DNA of 64,000 bases from Ipomoea triloba (taxonomy: Eukaryota > Streptophyta > Magnoliopsida > Solanales > Convolvulaceae), in NCBI RefSeq assembly GCF_003576645.1, contig NC_044916.1:34533326-34597325 (forward strand). The letters run 5' to 3'. Of the stretch, positions 10,703-23,232 are shown in pieces (the first letter of the stretch is position 1; every line of letters starts with the position of its first letter). Both the position numbers and the translations under genes were made by a program. Below the pieces are notes generated by a model. That model saw only the letters and a list, made by a program, of their open reading frames with translations, searched no databases and was not told the DNA's origin.

Positions 10703-11094
10703 TTTTGTCATTATCATTTTGCAAATAAAATTTGTTCTTACAGCCTCCGAGGGCGTAGGGTCCATAGCCAGGTTCCACGAACCTTCTCGGCAAAGTCAAA
10801 TTACATTTTACCCCTTTAGTCTCTCTACAATATTTTGACTACTAAACCACGGCGACTGCTGTTAGTCACTTATTAGTCCACAGCCTCCCGCGTTCGGGTT
10901 ATCATCAACCCGACGATCATTTCTTCTCTCCCAATTCATCCTCGTTTCACTTCTCAACCTCTAGGGTTTCCGATCACTTTCTAGCTTTTAATATTTTTAC
11001 CTGATTATCTTACTTTTTATTTATTTATTTATTAAAAGTATTTGTTGATTATTTCTCGTTTATTTTGAGCACAAAATTTTGTGGATTGGAAAAT

Positions 11095-14000
11095 ATGGTG
11101 ATGGAGGTGAAGATTACATCAAACTCGTCATCATCGGCTTCCCTTTCCGACCAGAGGTTCCCGCCGGGGTTTAGGTTTCATCCTACGGATGAGGAGCTGG
11201 TGTTGTATTACTTGAAGAGGAAGATCTGCCACAAGAAGCTGCTGCTTGACGCCATCTGCGAGACGGATGTATACAAGTGGGACCCCGAGGACTTGCCTGG
11301 TATTGCTCTTTCTCTGATTCTCTGTCTATCTATTGTATGGCTGTTGATTGGTTTTATCATGTGCGTTTCGCTTGGACTAGTGTGTTGATTTTGACTTTTT
11401 TGAGATAGCTTGGTGATTTTCTGTTTGGATGGTATATTGGTGTTTGATGAAGCGTTTTATTGTTTTGTTTTGTGAAGTAAGGTTTGCTTTGTCTGTTATT
11501 TGCAGCTTTGCTTGCTATATGTCTGGATTCTTTTGTGGTCTAATGTTTTCATGATCGATTTGTTGATTTCATTTCGGTGGATTTGGCTATTACCGTAGTT
11601 GATTTATATATGGCTTGAATGAAACTGTAAACAATTGAAAGTCAACTATGGTATATAGAGCTGATCTGCATCTTTAGATGTGCCATCATGGTTTCCTTTT
11701 TCTGGAGTTAATTTGGTTGACTGACTAGGTGTGTTTAAAGCGTTGTCTAGTTGACTCACGTGAATTTTACAGAACTTGATTTGGCTGTAATGCTAAATTT
11801 GCATTTGGTGTTTATCCTTTTATCCCTGACCTATAAATAAATATCTTTTTGGAATTGCAAGTGAGGAAGAAATTAGAGATGGAGATCTTAATTAATTGAG
11901 GCCTAGAAGAAACTTTTTTTTTTTTGGGACAGATGGAATAGCTAGTTATTTTTATGCATGTTAATTTATTTAGAACACATTTGAGTATAATTGTCTAATT
12001 TGAAAAAGTCAGAAACTAGTTACCACTCTAAAAAATTTATACTAATGTACATACAGTGGGTAATTATATTGGAATTTGTATGTTCTTCATCATTTTTGGG
12101 AGAAACCACCCTCCCATATCATATAGTTTAGCAATCTTGTTTCAAATATTTTCATTAATAACAATTCATGGCCTATATTTCATGATTCAAGTTGATCAAT
12201 TATGTTTTTTCTTTTTTTTGCCCACTTAGTTAACTAATTTCTGAAATTTCCAAAATGCAGAGTTGTCAAAGTTGAAAACTGGCGACAGGCAATGGTTCTT
12301 CTTTAGCCCCAGGGATCGCAAGTATCCAAATGGAGCCAGGTCTAATAGAGCAACCAAGCATGGCTATTGGAAAGCTACTGGAAAGGATCGTAGCATTACA
12401 TGCAACTCTCGTGCTGTAGGTGTTAAGAAGACCCTGGTCTTTTATAAAGGTCGGGCGCCAACTGGGGTACGAACAGATTGGGTGATGCATGAGTACACAC
12501 TGGATGAAGAGGAATTCAGAAGATGTGATTGTGCACGGGACTACTATGCACTTTACAAGGTCTTTAAGAAGAGTGGGGCTGGCCCCAAGAATGGGGAGCA
12601 ATATGGAGCACCTTTTAAAGAAGAGGAATGGGATGATGATGAATATTTGGACCCCAACTGCTCTGTTGACCAGAAGAAATCTACAAATCCAGTGAATGAT
12701 ATTCAACCAACTGAAAACCCAAAACCTAATGTTCCATTCCAGTACCCAAAAGATGATCTTGAGGGATTCCTGAACCATATTGGAAATGAGCCTCCACCAC
12801 TTATGCAACCACTCTCTATTGATTACAGTTATGACATGGAGCACCTTATAGGTGAGGAGGATAGTGAAAGTACTTTGCTGGATCTATCCTCAAGGGAGCT
12901 TAATGTGACCGAGCAAACTGCCTTGCAACAATACTATATGCAGGCAAGCTTTGAAGTGACAGAATCTGGCACATCGCAGCCGCTGTTGCATGAAGCATCT
13001 GAGGTCACATCTTCTGCTGTCTGTAATGAGCAAACTCAAGCTGTGGAAGAGGATTTCCTTGAAGACTTTCTGGAGATGGATGATCTTCTTAGTACAGAAC
13101 CCGATATCCATAAATTTAATATGCCAGTGGAGAAATCGGACACTCAACTGCTTAATGATTTTGATGGGTTGAGTGAATTTGACCTGTATCAAGATGCAGC
13201 AATGTTTTTTCATGACGTGGGGACAAGTGAAGGGGGCCAGGCTGCTGAATCATATGTGAACAATGTTCTCAATGGCACTGTAAACCAGGCCTCCACATAC
13301 TTCAGTGATTATCCTGAAATTGTGAACGGCCAGCAGTTGTATTTCAATGAGAGCAATGAAGTGAGCGATCAACTGTGGATGCATGACCAGAGTTCTGACA
13401 TCTTTATCCCTGATGACATAAATCAGGGGGGCATCCCTTCAGGTACTGAAATTGTTGCAAGCAACAATATTTGCACTTTTTCCTGGCTGTCACCATACTG
13501 ATGATATAACATTATATTATGCTTTATAAATTTAGTGCAAACTGTATTTATGTTGACTGACTTTAAGGAGCTCTTGGACAGATGGATGGCATGTGACCAT
13601 GTCATCTTCAGATGGCAAGAACTCTTTTGCCCAAGTGGAAATGGGAGAGTTTGAGCCAAGTTGAAGAGCTCTTCTGCTAATGTGTTGGTGTTATGATTTT
13701 TTTTCTCTTGTTGTTTAGGGTCTTATTTTGATCAGTTTTGGTATGTATAGGTGTGGGTTATGATAATAATTTCATGAATCATCCTGCCGGAGCAAACCCA
13801 ATCCAGACCGCCAGACAGGATGATGCTACAAACTCAAGCTTATCTTCTTCTCTATGGGCCTTAGTGGAATCTATACCAACCACTCCTGCTTCAGCTGCAG
13901 AAAGTGCTTTGGTTAATAAGGCCTTTGAGCGAATGTCTAGCTTTAGACGATTAAGATTAAAAGCCATAAACATGAATGTTGCTGCAGGTGCAACTTCAAG

Positions 14001-14121
14001 GAGTGCAAGCAAATCTAGGAGAGGAATCCTTTGTTTTTCTTTACTTGGAGTGTTGTGTGCTATCTTATGGGTGTTCATAGGGACATCTTTTTGTGTCATG
14101 GGCAGATGTGTATCTTCATGA
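11095..14121 (+). CDS. Membrane-tethered NAC transcription factor (second copy)
   Basis: Spliced model 11095-11299, 12261-13442, 13751-14121 (585 aa). Phases close and the splice positions equal those of the first NAC gene. The start is the first in-frame ATG; a second ATG at 11101 aligns better with the paralogue's start and is equally possible. The NAC domain (about residues 20-165) is canonical: [50 protein letters not shown] and [11 protein letters not shown]. After the domain comes [12 protein letters not shown], a signature of the membrane NACs, then an acidic region rich in Asp and Glu and a C-terminal hydrophobic helix at about 554-576. Such proteins are stored on ER or other membranes and released under stress to activate genes. 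It carries a single copy of the block that is triplicated in the first gene, and is probably the copy with conserved function. Confidence 0.92.
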
Positions 14122-14367
14122 ATTTGTAAATAGGAAGTATTGCAGTTAGCATTTAGCTTTCTGCACCGCAATTAATGGCTAATATAGAGTAATGAAATGT
14201 TGATCTAATTGATCACAAAACCTCTTGAATGCGTTTCACTTCTGCCGTTCTCTTCTCTATTAATCATATTCCAACATTTGGAGGTCAGCATGTCATAATT
14301 TTAGTATATTAAAAATGTATTTTTACGATTCACACAGTATTATATGGATCATGATTCACATAATAAT

Positions 14368-15646
14368 GGAATCAAATTAGTCACTGGACTACACCAAAAA
14401 ATGCAATTAGGTCATCCAACTAAAAAAACATGCAATTAACCCCTGAACAAGCCAAAATCTTGCAATTAGGTCAAAAGTGACTGGTTATTCAGGTTAACCG
14501 CTGACGTGGCAGTTAACATTTAATAAATTATTTTCTTTTATTAATTTTAAATATTATAAAATTTGAAAAAAAAAAACAAAAAAAAACCACCCAACCGCTC
14601 CCATCCCGCCGCCCAGAGACAAAGTGTAGGCGCACTTCATCACCCGCCGGCAAACTTCGTCTGCACATGGTTATTGTCGAAACATCTCCTCAGCTCCTCT
14701 CCATTCATCATGATGAAATTAAAGAAGAAAAAACAAAACCAATATTTGAAAGAATGTGTATTGTGTTGTGAGGAATGATACTGGGTCATCTAGTTTTGAA
14801 GAATTTGCAGGGGATGATTGGCTCAAAATCTTCTTATGTGTTCCTGAAAAGAATTCGAATACTAAATGGGGTTCTCAACTTCTAAGGCGTCTCTCCACCG
14901 CAGAGTCCACAACTGGGGTTGAAAAGTCTTATGCCTAACAAGTAGTCGTTTCCGTTGGTGGCAAGAAGTTCAAGCTATTCCCTTTAGCTGGAAGATGACA
15001 GCACGGTGGTCTCTGGACACGAAGATGACAGCACGGTGGTCTCTGGACACATAAAGATCGTGATTTTACACCTGCACTTTGGGGCAACACTCTTCCACAA
15101 AACATGTTTTAATCACATTAAAATTAGATTTATTAATTCGATTGGTAGATCGCGCTAATTCAGATTGATTAAAACTTTTATTCATTTTCCAGAGAATATG
15201 AACAGGCTGCTCAGAATTTGGAAATGTGATGTTGCAAGCGACAGAGAATATGAACAGGCTACTCAACAAGCTGAGACTCATCAACCCCACACAATTGAAA
15301 GCCATAGGAAGACAAAGTCCACAAATTAAAGGCTTTGGCCGGAGACCATGTGCAGACGTCGCCGATCGGAGATGAAGTGCGTATGCACTTTGTCTCCTAT
15401 GAGCGATGACAGGGGATGGGTGAAGCGTGTTTTTTTTTTTTTTTTTTTAAATAATATTTAAAATTAATAAAAGAAAATAATTTTTTAAATGTTAACCGCC
15501 ACATCAGCAGGTAACCTGAATAACCAATCACTTTTGACCTAATTGCAAGATTTTGGCTTGTTCAGGGGTTAATTGCATGTTTTTTAAGTTGGATGACCTA
15601 ATTGCATTTTTGGGTGTAGTTCAATAGCTAATTTGACCCTTATTCC
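14368..15646. mobile_element. Mutator-like element with ~280-bp inverted repeats and 9-bp target duplication
   Basis: The 9-bp cataataat occurs immediately outside both ends (14359-14367 and 15647-15655). The arms 14368-14672 and about 15340-15646 are inverted copies; landmarks are tgcaattaggtcatccaact / gttggatgacctaattgca and agacaaagtg / cactttgtct. The left end lacks about 6 bases present in the right end. The interior (about 14680-15340) has a 30-bp tandem duplication at 14991-15050 and short open frames of unknown origin, possibly captured host DNA. No transposase is encoded, so it needs a helper. It sits between the second NAC and CCT2. Confidence 0.82.
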
Positions 15647-15977
15647 CATAATAATTTACCGTCATTGCTTCTAGTCTTACTGGCAAACACCTAAATATAT
15701 GTAAATAAAAGTAAAATACAATCACTTTTTCAAAAAAAAGAAAAAAAAAATACAATTGCTTTGCCACTGAGAATATATGTTAGAATGTGAAGCGGGGGAT
15801 GAATGCCATCGTCCCTAAATGCGGATTGCGTCCAAGAGCCAATACTGATCCTTTCAGTGGAAAACTCAAAATTTGTTACTTGCCCACACTGTTGAAGTTG
15901 GAAAAGCGTTCTCAACTTAAAAAATAAATAAATAAATAAAATGCCAAGATCAGCAACGTGGGCAACTCTGGTTGTTT

Positions 15978-18900
15978 TCACATTCTATCTTCCCTCCTCC
16001 GTGGTGCACAGGTGATTATTTCATCTACTCGTAGAATCATCTCAGCAGCCTCGGTTGCAGAGAGCAGCACTGCCTGTTTTACTTTGAATGCTTCAGATAT
16101 CCCCAGCTCTGCCATGTCTCCAACCTGCAATCGTACAAAGACTCAAAACTAAACGAGACCAAGGCAAACAGGGCAGTAAAATCCTTTGAATATGACATGA
16201 TACTCACAGATCCGGAGATGACATCAATCCCTGCAGTACATCCATCTGTGTGGTGTTCAGCACGGAGTTGAGCAATAAGTTCAGCACTGTCCAAACCAGC
16301 ATTCTCCGCAATAGTTGTTGGAATGGCCAAAAGCGCACGGGAGAAAGCTTCAATTGCATGAGATCTTTTCCCGGGAGTCTTCTTAGCCAGCTCATCAACT
16401 GCCTTTGCCATCACCATTTCAGGCCAGCCACCGCCATGTAGTACCCTGCTGTCATTCACTGTCTGAGACAGCACACACAAAGCATCATGCAGCGATCTTT
16501 CAGCTTCATCCAGTACATGAGGGCTGCCAAAGAATTAGGGAAAAGGTTTACTAATTGCATGAATCAAAATTATCAACCATAGAAGATCAATAAATTGCAT
16601 AACATACACAGATAACCATACAGATGCACTAAATCAGGATTAAGGGAAAAATGTCACGAAGTCAAACGAGGATAATAATGAAGTTATTCTATACTTGTTA
16701 AGTAATAATGTATACACAAGGGAATCGGAAAACAAAGTTAACTGCCAAATACCTTGCACCCCTCAGGACAATTGTACATGCCTGACCCATGTCGACCCCA
16801 GAAAAGTGGATCAACTTGTCTTCACCAATCATGATTTCCTCAATAAGTTTACAGTGTCCCAGCTTAACTGATTCTGGATTATCAAAGGTGGATGCAATCT
16901 CACCACCTGTGACTAAAGCCAGACGCTCAATGCCATCAAAATCAGCATGTTCTATAGCAAGAATCCCAGCATCAGCAAAAAGTTCCTCTGGGAAGTTATA
17001 GATCAGCTGTCTGTTAACAAAACAGTTTATTCCATGGCTGATAATCTTTTGCACTTTCTCCTTCATTTTTTCCTTTTCAGCAGCTTCTAGCTCAGCAACT
17101 TTTGCCATGGAGTCAACACGAACACGTGCACCATAAATCTTTACTTTATCTGTATCCATTGCAGTATTAGCCACCAGGATTTTTGCATTTTCAATTCTTT
17201 TAGGTTGGCCAAGACCAATTTTCTTGTCCAGAATAAACCTACAAATAAAAACATATATTTAAAAGAAAATTATAAAGTTTGTTTGCCAACAACAAAATAC
17301 AGAGGAAAGGCTGGTGAAAGAAAACACAGAAGTGCATAATAAAAAGTTAAAATATTTTAGAATCAAACTAAGGTCTGGCTTAAATGCCTACAACTATTTT
17401 GTACCGAGCATAAGGATATGAAAGCTATAAGCAATTCTTGCACTTAAGGGCACAGATACATGAACACCAAGATCATACAAAGTTCTTAACTTTTAGCTTT
17501 TATGAACAGAAGTTCAAGCCACTAGCAACCAGTTAAACAGGTACTACTCCAAGGTGAAAAGTTTATCAACTAAAATTCTGCAAACTGTAGATGCCACCAA
17601 CATACATGAATTAATAGGAACTATTTAACAGTAAGAATAATATTTCTGAACATTTTAAAGATTAGACGACCAACCCCTCATCTAAGAACGAATCCGTAAG
17701 TGAACCTCCAGGCTTTTTAATAATCTGGATTGATTCGAGGTTGGTGCTGCCCTGTCACATTGAACCAAACAATCAAACAAATTTAAACTTCAAGCTACTA
17801 AAACAAAATTAAGTGAAGAATCATATCATTTTTATGTTTTAAAATAAACTGTAGAAATAATATTAACAAGTATGAAAGGGTGAATAGAAAAACATTTAAA
17901 TATAAGAGAGACAAAAACACATATTTTTACACTGTGAGAGAGAAAGATGGTAGGTGAACACACTAAAAAAGACTTGTGTTTTAGATGACATCTTAGGCCA
18001 AATAAATAGTTGGAACCTCCAGCCTTCATCAGTAAGAGAAAGAGATTTGGTGACTTACAAGAAAATTAAAATAAGCAGAAGGACTATATACCTTCAACCT
18101 CATAACAGCATCGACGGCAAGCTTTGCAAAATGGTCCTTATCTTGAGACAAAATCTTGGAACTCAAAGTAGTCATTGCAATTTTCATCAAGTCTGATCTG
18201 AATTTCTCTGCATCACCCAGCAGCATCACAGAACAAACTTGTCAATAAAATTTTGAAAACCATGAAGAGAAATTATCAACATAAATAGTACTTAACCACG
18301 CCATAGCATGACCAATTAATCCATGATTCCATGTTCATGCTTATTTTGAATTGTCACAGATCATTGAAAACAAATCATCAATTGGATAGATAGCAATAAA
18401 ACAATGAAGAAATATACTCGATTTTAATTCACATCATAACTCAAGCATATATACCTGCATCCTGTCTATTATCTACAACTTTCTCTAACAATGCATTGCG
18501 TGCACATTCAGCTGCCATCCGAAAACCTACAGTTAAAAGATAAAAATAAATAAAAGATGTATCAACTAAGCATACAACATTACAACCTGATTTAAAGGGC
18601 TTTGCAATGAATCAATGATGCATTGAACACACCTGAAATAATTATCATAGGATGAATCTTTGAATTTACAAGCTTTTCTGCCTCCCTCAAAAGTTCCCCA
18701 GCCAAAACAACTACTGAAGTTGTCCCATCACCGACCTCATCATCTTGGACTTTTGAGATGTCTAACAAAATCATTAAGGTTCTTGACAAATAATAGAAAA
18801 ATCAACATTACTCTTCTCTAGTTCTCTACGTTTTTGCACCGTTCAACCTTTAACAGTATGATCTCTGTCACTTTTCTAATTTGGTCCCTTTCCCAGGAGG

Positions 18901-20217
18901 CCAGGAGCCACTAGGAACGTAGAGGAGTCTCGGAAGTCCACTTCAATTTGAAAATTCATAATGGATTAATGACACCATAAAGGCATAAACAATCCCTCTA
19001 AATTAAAAGGATTTGATTTACATTAGCAATACAAAGACCAGTGAGGCTAAAAGTTTTCCAGCAAAATGACTAACAGCAATCAGAAAACAGCAAGATTAAG
19101 GATACCAACAAGAACTTTAGCAGCTGGGTTATCTATATGGAGGGACTTTAGGATGGTTGCACCATCATTTGTAACTGTAACACTGTGACCCCTGCCAGTT
19201 GATTGTAAAATCTTGTCCTGTTAAACAAAAACAAACAGCAAGAATTTAAACCAAACTTTAACATCTTGTTTGAAACTATCAAACGAAAATTGGAAATGAA
19301 TTTTTACCATTCCTTTTGGCCCTAAGGTTGTCTTCACCAAATCAGCAATTGCCATTGCCCCCACAAAGGATGCCTAAAATCAGGGATAGAAAAGCAGATA
19401 TAAGTCACACTAGGAAAACAAGTAATACCTACAGCCGGCAAGAAAATTAAAGCACAATATCTGAGAGAAATCTACAAACATAGAAACAGCACATCCATGA
19501 TCCATCTCCTTATTTCCTATGGAAGAGTCTATCAGGAAGCCAGATTGGGCATGCATCTAGTCAATAACAGGAAACCGTGTAAACCAATGCACAAATCTTA
19601 TGCCTCATGTAGTTCCTGATTTAATCATCTCTACCAGTTTTCTGTAGTATTCTCTACGATCACCCACTTCTTCTCTCCCCAAGATCCCAACTTGTAATTT
19701 TTTAAGTGAATGTTCAACACTAAAATATTTTATGATTTTTTTTTGGTATAGTAATTCTTCTACTTCCTTAAAAGATTAGACTTATGACAGAAGCTCTACA
19801 ACATTTCCTTAATCAATTTACATCTAAACTGTAAAACTACGTTTTGGAATGTGAGAAACTGATATCAGTTGTCAAGTATGATCCTCATTTAGCAAACATT
19901 ACAACAATTGTAAAGTCATTTCATGAGTAACCTTAAGAAAAAGTCATAGGACTCATGAACTACGAGTTTTAACCAATTGCGTTGTCAGAGCATCTCGTCC
20001 TACATAAATTTAAAAATAAAGGGATTCAAAGATTAGTTTGTTAACATAAAACTTACCATTCGAGCTCGCTCGCCCTTTTCTTCGGAAGCTTCATCTTTCA
20101 AAATTTTACCAACCTTCGGGAAAATAAAAATAGATCAAAATGTACAAATAATCAGAAAAAATAAAAAGGAGATAAACGCAATATTAATGTGGCATTTAAA
20201 ATGTAGCATACCGCCAT
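15978..20217 (-). CDS. CCT2: T-complex protein 1 subunit beta (chaperonin CCT2)
   Basis: Eleven coding exons on the minus strand, in transcript order: 20212-20217, 20057-20113, 19308-19373, 19106-19217, 18633-18761, 18455-18526, 18092-18207, 17675-17751, 16753-17238, 16208-16523, 15978-16124. They join in frame to 527 aa, the usual length of plant CCT2. The protein is one of eight subunits of the cytosolic TRiC/CCT ring that folds actin, tubulin and other proteins using ATP. Diagnostic segments are [15 protein letters not shown] near the start, the nucleotide-binding GDGTTS (residues 91-96), [17 protein letters not shown] (subunit-specific apical domain), a second ATP segment with [10 protein letters not shown], and the C-terminal [10 protein letters not shown]. 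The first coding exon is only ATG GCG (two codons). All introns are GT-AG in my model; the donor after exon 8 (gttggt) is weak. No defect is seen. Confidence 0.95.
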
Positions 20218-20480
20218 GGGAATCCAAGCACTGAGAGATGAAGGTGGAGGGAAGCGGGGATTTTAGGTTAATCTGTTGAATCGCTGTGGTTGTAATTTGT
20301 AAAACGTAAATTGAAATAGGCGTGTAATTTCCTTAGTTCATTAAGGGTAAAGTTGTCTTGTAACAAAGTATAGGCCCATCTCCCGGCCCGCACTGTCTTT
20401 CCTTGTTTTGGATTTACATGCGCCCATTGGGCATTGCGCCCCTTTCCTGGAGTTCTACTACACATACTCCCAAATGACAA

Positions 20481-20723
20481 ATTATTGTGTGGACCATAAT
20501 AAAATGTACATTTTAATGTACTAAATGTACATTATTTTTGTATTGAATGTACATTATTTTTATACTATAAAGATAATGTACATTCAGTACACAAATAATG
20601 TACATCCCCTGAATATAATGTACATTATTTTTATACTGAATATATATTATTTTTATATTGAATGTGCATTATTTGATAGTATGGTCCACACACAGCTATG
20701 TGGACCATGGTCCACACAATAAT
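20481..20723. mobile_element. MITE with 'atgtacatt' arrays
   Basis: The ends attattgtgtggacca (20481) and tggtccacacaataat (20708-20723) are perfect 16-base inverted repeats. Between them are many copies of atgtacatt separated by AT runs. A similar end is seen at 4388 and 14330. There is no coding capacity. It lies about 260 bp upstream of the CCT2 start, in the probable promoter region. Confidence 0.65.
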
Positions 20724-20989
20724 GATTGTTCCCAAATTTTACTTCCTTACTTATACTTCCTGAAGTGGCAAACAGAGATTGATTATTTTCATCATGTGAA
20801 CCCACAGAAATGTGTCTACATCAAAAGCATACAAATTGAGAGTATAAAATGGGAGTATATCAAGTATTTTCCATTTCGGAATTGGACATACAAATATTTT
20901 TATTTTTTTTTGTAATTTTTGTATACTCATAATCACTATTTGAGAATATGTACTAAATTGACTTATTACTTCGTGCCTTCATAAGTAAT

Positions 20990-21265
20990 CTCTTTATCGG
21001 ATATCACGCTTGAGGCAACCATTAGCTGCATTCTTGAAATTAAAAGGCCAAGAAATTCATCGTTGATGGTTTCCATGTTTATGCTAAGGTCTACTGCAAC
21101 TACAAAGGCATTCTTGATGGCCCGGTTGTGGACGTTGTGTAAATTCCTCGATCTTCCAACGAACATACATGCCAATTGGGCTATCTTGGCTGCTCAAAAG
21201 AATAAACACTTGCTGATAGAGAAGCTCGTGCCACTCAACGCAAAGGAATTTAATATAATCATGTG
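20990..21265 (+). pseudogene. Decayed fragment of the Gfo/Idh/MocA oxidoreductase gene
   Basis: DNA from about 21030 to 21265 aligns by eye with exon 1 of the intact gene (about 23350-23580). NWAILAAQKNKHLLIEKL and LNAKEFN match KWAVLAAQKKKHLLLEKP and LNSKEFD. Upstream parts match only after frameshifts (ggccaagaaattc, gctaaggtctac). The EKP catalytic-region motif has become EKL. No exon 2 follows. This is a truncated, broken tandem duplicate about 2 kb upstream of the working copy. Confidence 0.75.
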
Positions 21266-22978
21266 AATCTAACTAGATGCAACTTAAATTTTATATAACA
21301 CCGTCTTATATGAGATATTCAATATTTTTTTGTGGATAAGTTTTAAAGTGGAGAAATTTGTGTTGCAAAAGCAGTTGTGAGTTATACTAAAAGTACTGTC
21401 GTCAATCACCATGTAATTTGATGACATCTCGTTTACCATTCTAAATGAGTGGTCATAGGTTTAAACTTTGGAGTTGAAAATGTTTGAGAAAGTATAAAAC
21501 ATATACTACATTGTAAAGAATTATAAATATTAAAAAAAAAAAAAAAAGTAAGCAGTTGTATGCCCTGCCTTTACTCATCTTTTCATTATGATTTTCAATC
21601 TTTAATATTATAATCTTCTCAATTATACTATTTCCACAGTCTTCTTTGTAGTAAAAAATATTTGCCCTTCAAATTTTTATAATTGAAATTATTCACCGTT
21701 CTAATGATTAAAACTTAAAAAAAGTATTCAAAAAAAAAAAAACTTTAAAAAGTAAAGTTTCAAGTAATCACGTGTCCTTTTTAAAATTAATTTTATTTTG
21801 TTTTTACTTCTGCCCATACCTTGCATGGGCGAGACATTATTTGCATGAATTCGCGTGGCTTTATTAAAATTCTATATCAAATATTATATCTTGTTGATGA
21901 TATTACATAAATTTATATTTTGTTGTTGATAGATTTAAGTAACTCGGGGTCCGAACTAATAAATCCCATAGATAATAGGAAATAGTAAATGGATAAGGAA
22001 GATGAATAAAGGAGCTATTACAAGATAATGTAATGTTATTACAATAGTCTATTAGGACAATGAGTGAGAATATGATGTCTAAACAAGACAAAAATAATGC
22101 TTTTATATTGACAAGTCACTTAATCGCATCCGCAAAAAAGAGGGTTTGTTATAACCAACTTGAACCGCGCGACACGAGACCTCCTTTGACCGAGTCCCAA
22201 TATCGGCTTGGGGTCTGCAACCCAACCGAGGTCCAAAGTGTAGACCCGGGTTAGGCACCAGCCACGACCTAAGGCCAAAACGAGGTCCAAGGGGTTAGCA
22301 CCAGCCATGACGTAAGCCCACCCGAGGCCACATAGTGCCGACCCGGGGTCGATATTCGAGCCGTGGCCTAAACGGAGCTTGCTCTCAGGTCCGGGTTTGC
22401 TCGGGTCTTCCTCGCTCCACTCCTCCAGTAGGACCACCCAACATCATATTCACAACATATTCGCATATACTGTTCTACATATAGTGTTCTACATACCTTA
22501 CTCGTCCACTTTCTCTTGGCCTTCCAATTTTCTTCGTACGCTTTCAACTCTTCTTCTAGTCGCTTTTCCTTCGTCCACTGTTAGATTAGAAATTAAAACC
22601 TTAAATTGGGTAGTAGGGATGTTGTCGCGACTAGGATTTATGGTTTGGGTTTGGAGTTAGGGTTGAGCAAAATGGATTTAGTTAGGGTGTGAGTTCCAGT
22701 CGTCAAATCGAGGGTATAAAGGTAAATTTTGAGGGGATTGAATTAAACGTGATGAAATTATTGCCACCTCTACAAAACAAAACACGCCAATAACAATCAC
22801 ATCCACATCATTAAGTTATTACCTATAATTTGAAGGCAACCTAAAAAAAAGTATAAGTTATTTTTTATTATGATTTATGCATGAAGCAGCAATTATGAAA
22901 TATCAGGTTATGACATGAAGAATCAATTTTGGTTCATGGTGCAGAATAACATTTTAACCTATTAAGTTTTATCCGAAT
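21266..22978. other. Intergenic DNA with a GC-rich, LTR-like stretch
   Basis: No gene is supported. The segment 21300-21780 is AT-rich with A runs. The segment 22150-22440 is unusually GC-rich for this window and contains repeated 'gaggtcc' and 'acccgggg'-type words, which I read as a fragment of a retrotransposon LTR. An open frame on the minus strand there looks accidental. Confidence 0.3.
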
Positions 22979-23111
22979 TATTATACTATGGACCCGGACC
23001 CAGACCCAAATTCACGTTGCAAGGTGAACCAAAGTCCATGTTCACAATTTTAAAATTCTATGTGTACGGTTTTAGAACGCTGTCTTCACACCCAGGTCCA
23101 TAGCATAATTT
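22979..23111. mobile_element. Small MITE in the oxidoreductase promoter
   Basis: The ends attatactatggacc and ggtccatagcataat are inverted copies. The roughly 130-bp interior contains no gene. Its right end lies about 120 bp before the oxidoreductase start codon, so it may supply part of the promoter. Confidence 0.5.
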
Positions 23112-23232
23112 GCCTTTTTATCCGAAGGACAGTTATAAAATTAGGCAGTGGTCTTCGCAATTTCAATCCTGCTCCGCTTCTCGATCACTCCACTCACTGA
23201 GCACCTTAAAGTTTAAACCACTCGCATAGAAA

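Noticed and set aside
15730..16480. Separate small genes suggested by open frames on both strands
   Set aside because: The minus frames are CCT2 exons 10 and 11 with intron read-through; the plus frames are their shadows.
22120..22437. 105-codon minus-strand open frame in a GC-rich stretch
   Set aside because: Low-complexity Gly/Leu/Pro-rich translation, repeated short words and no family; better explained as LTR-type DNA.
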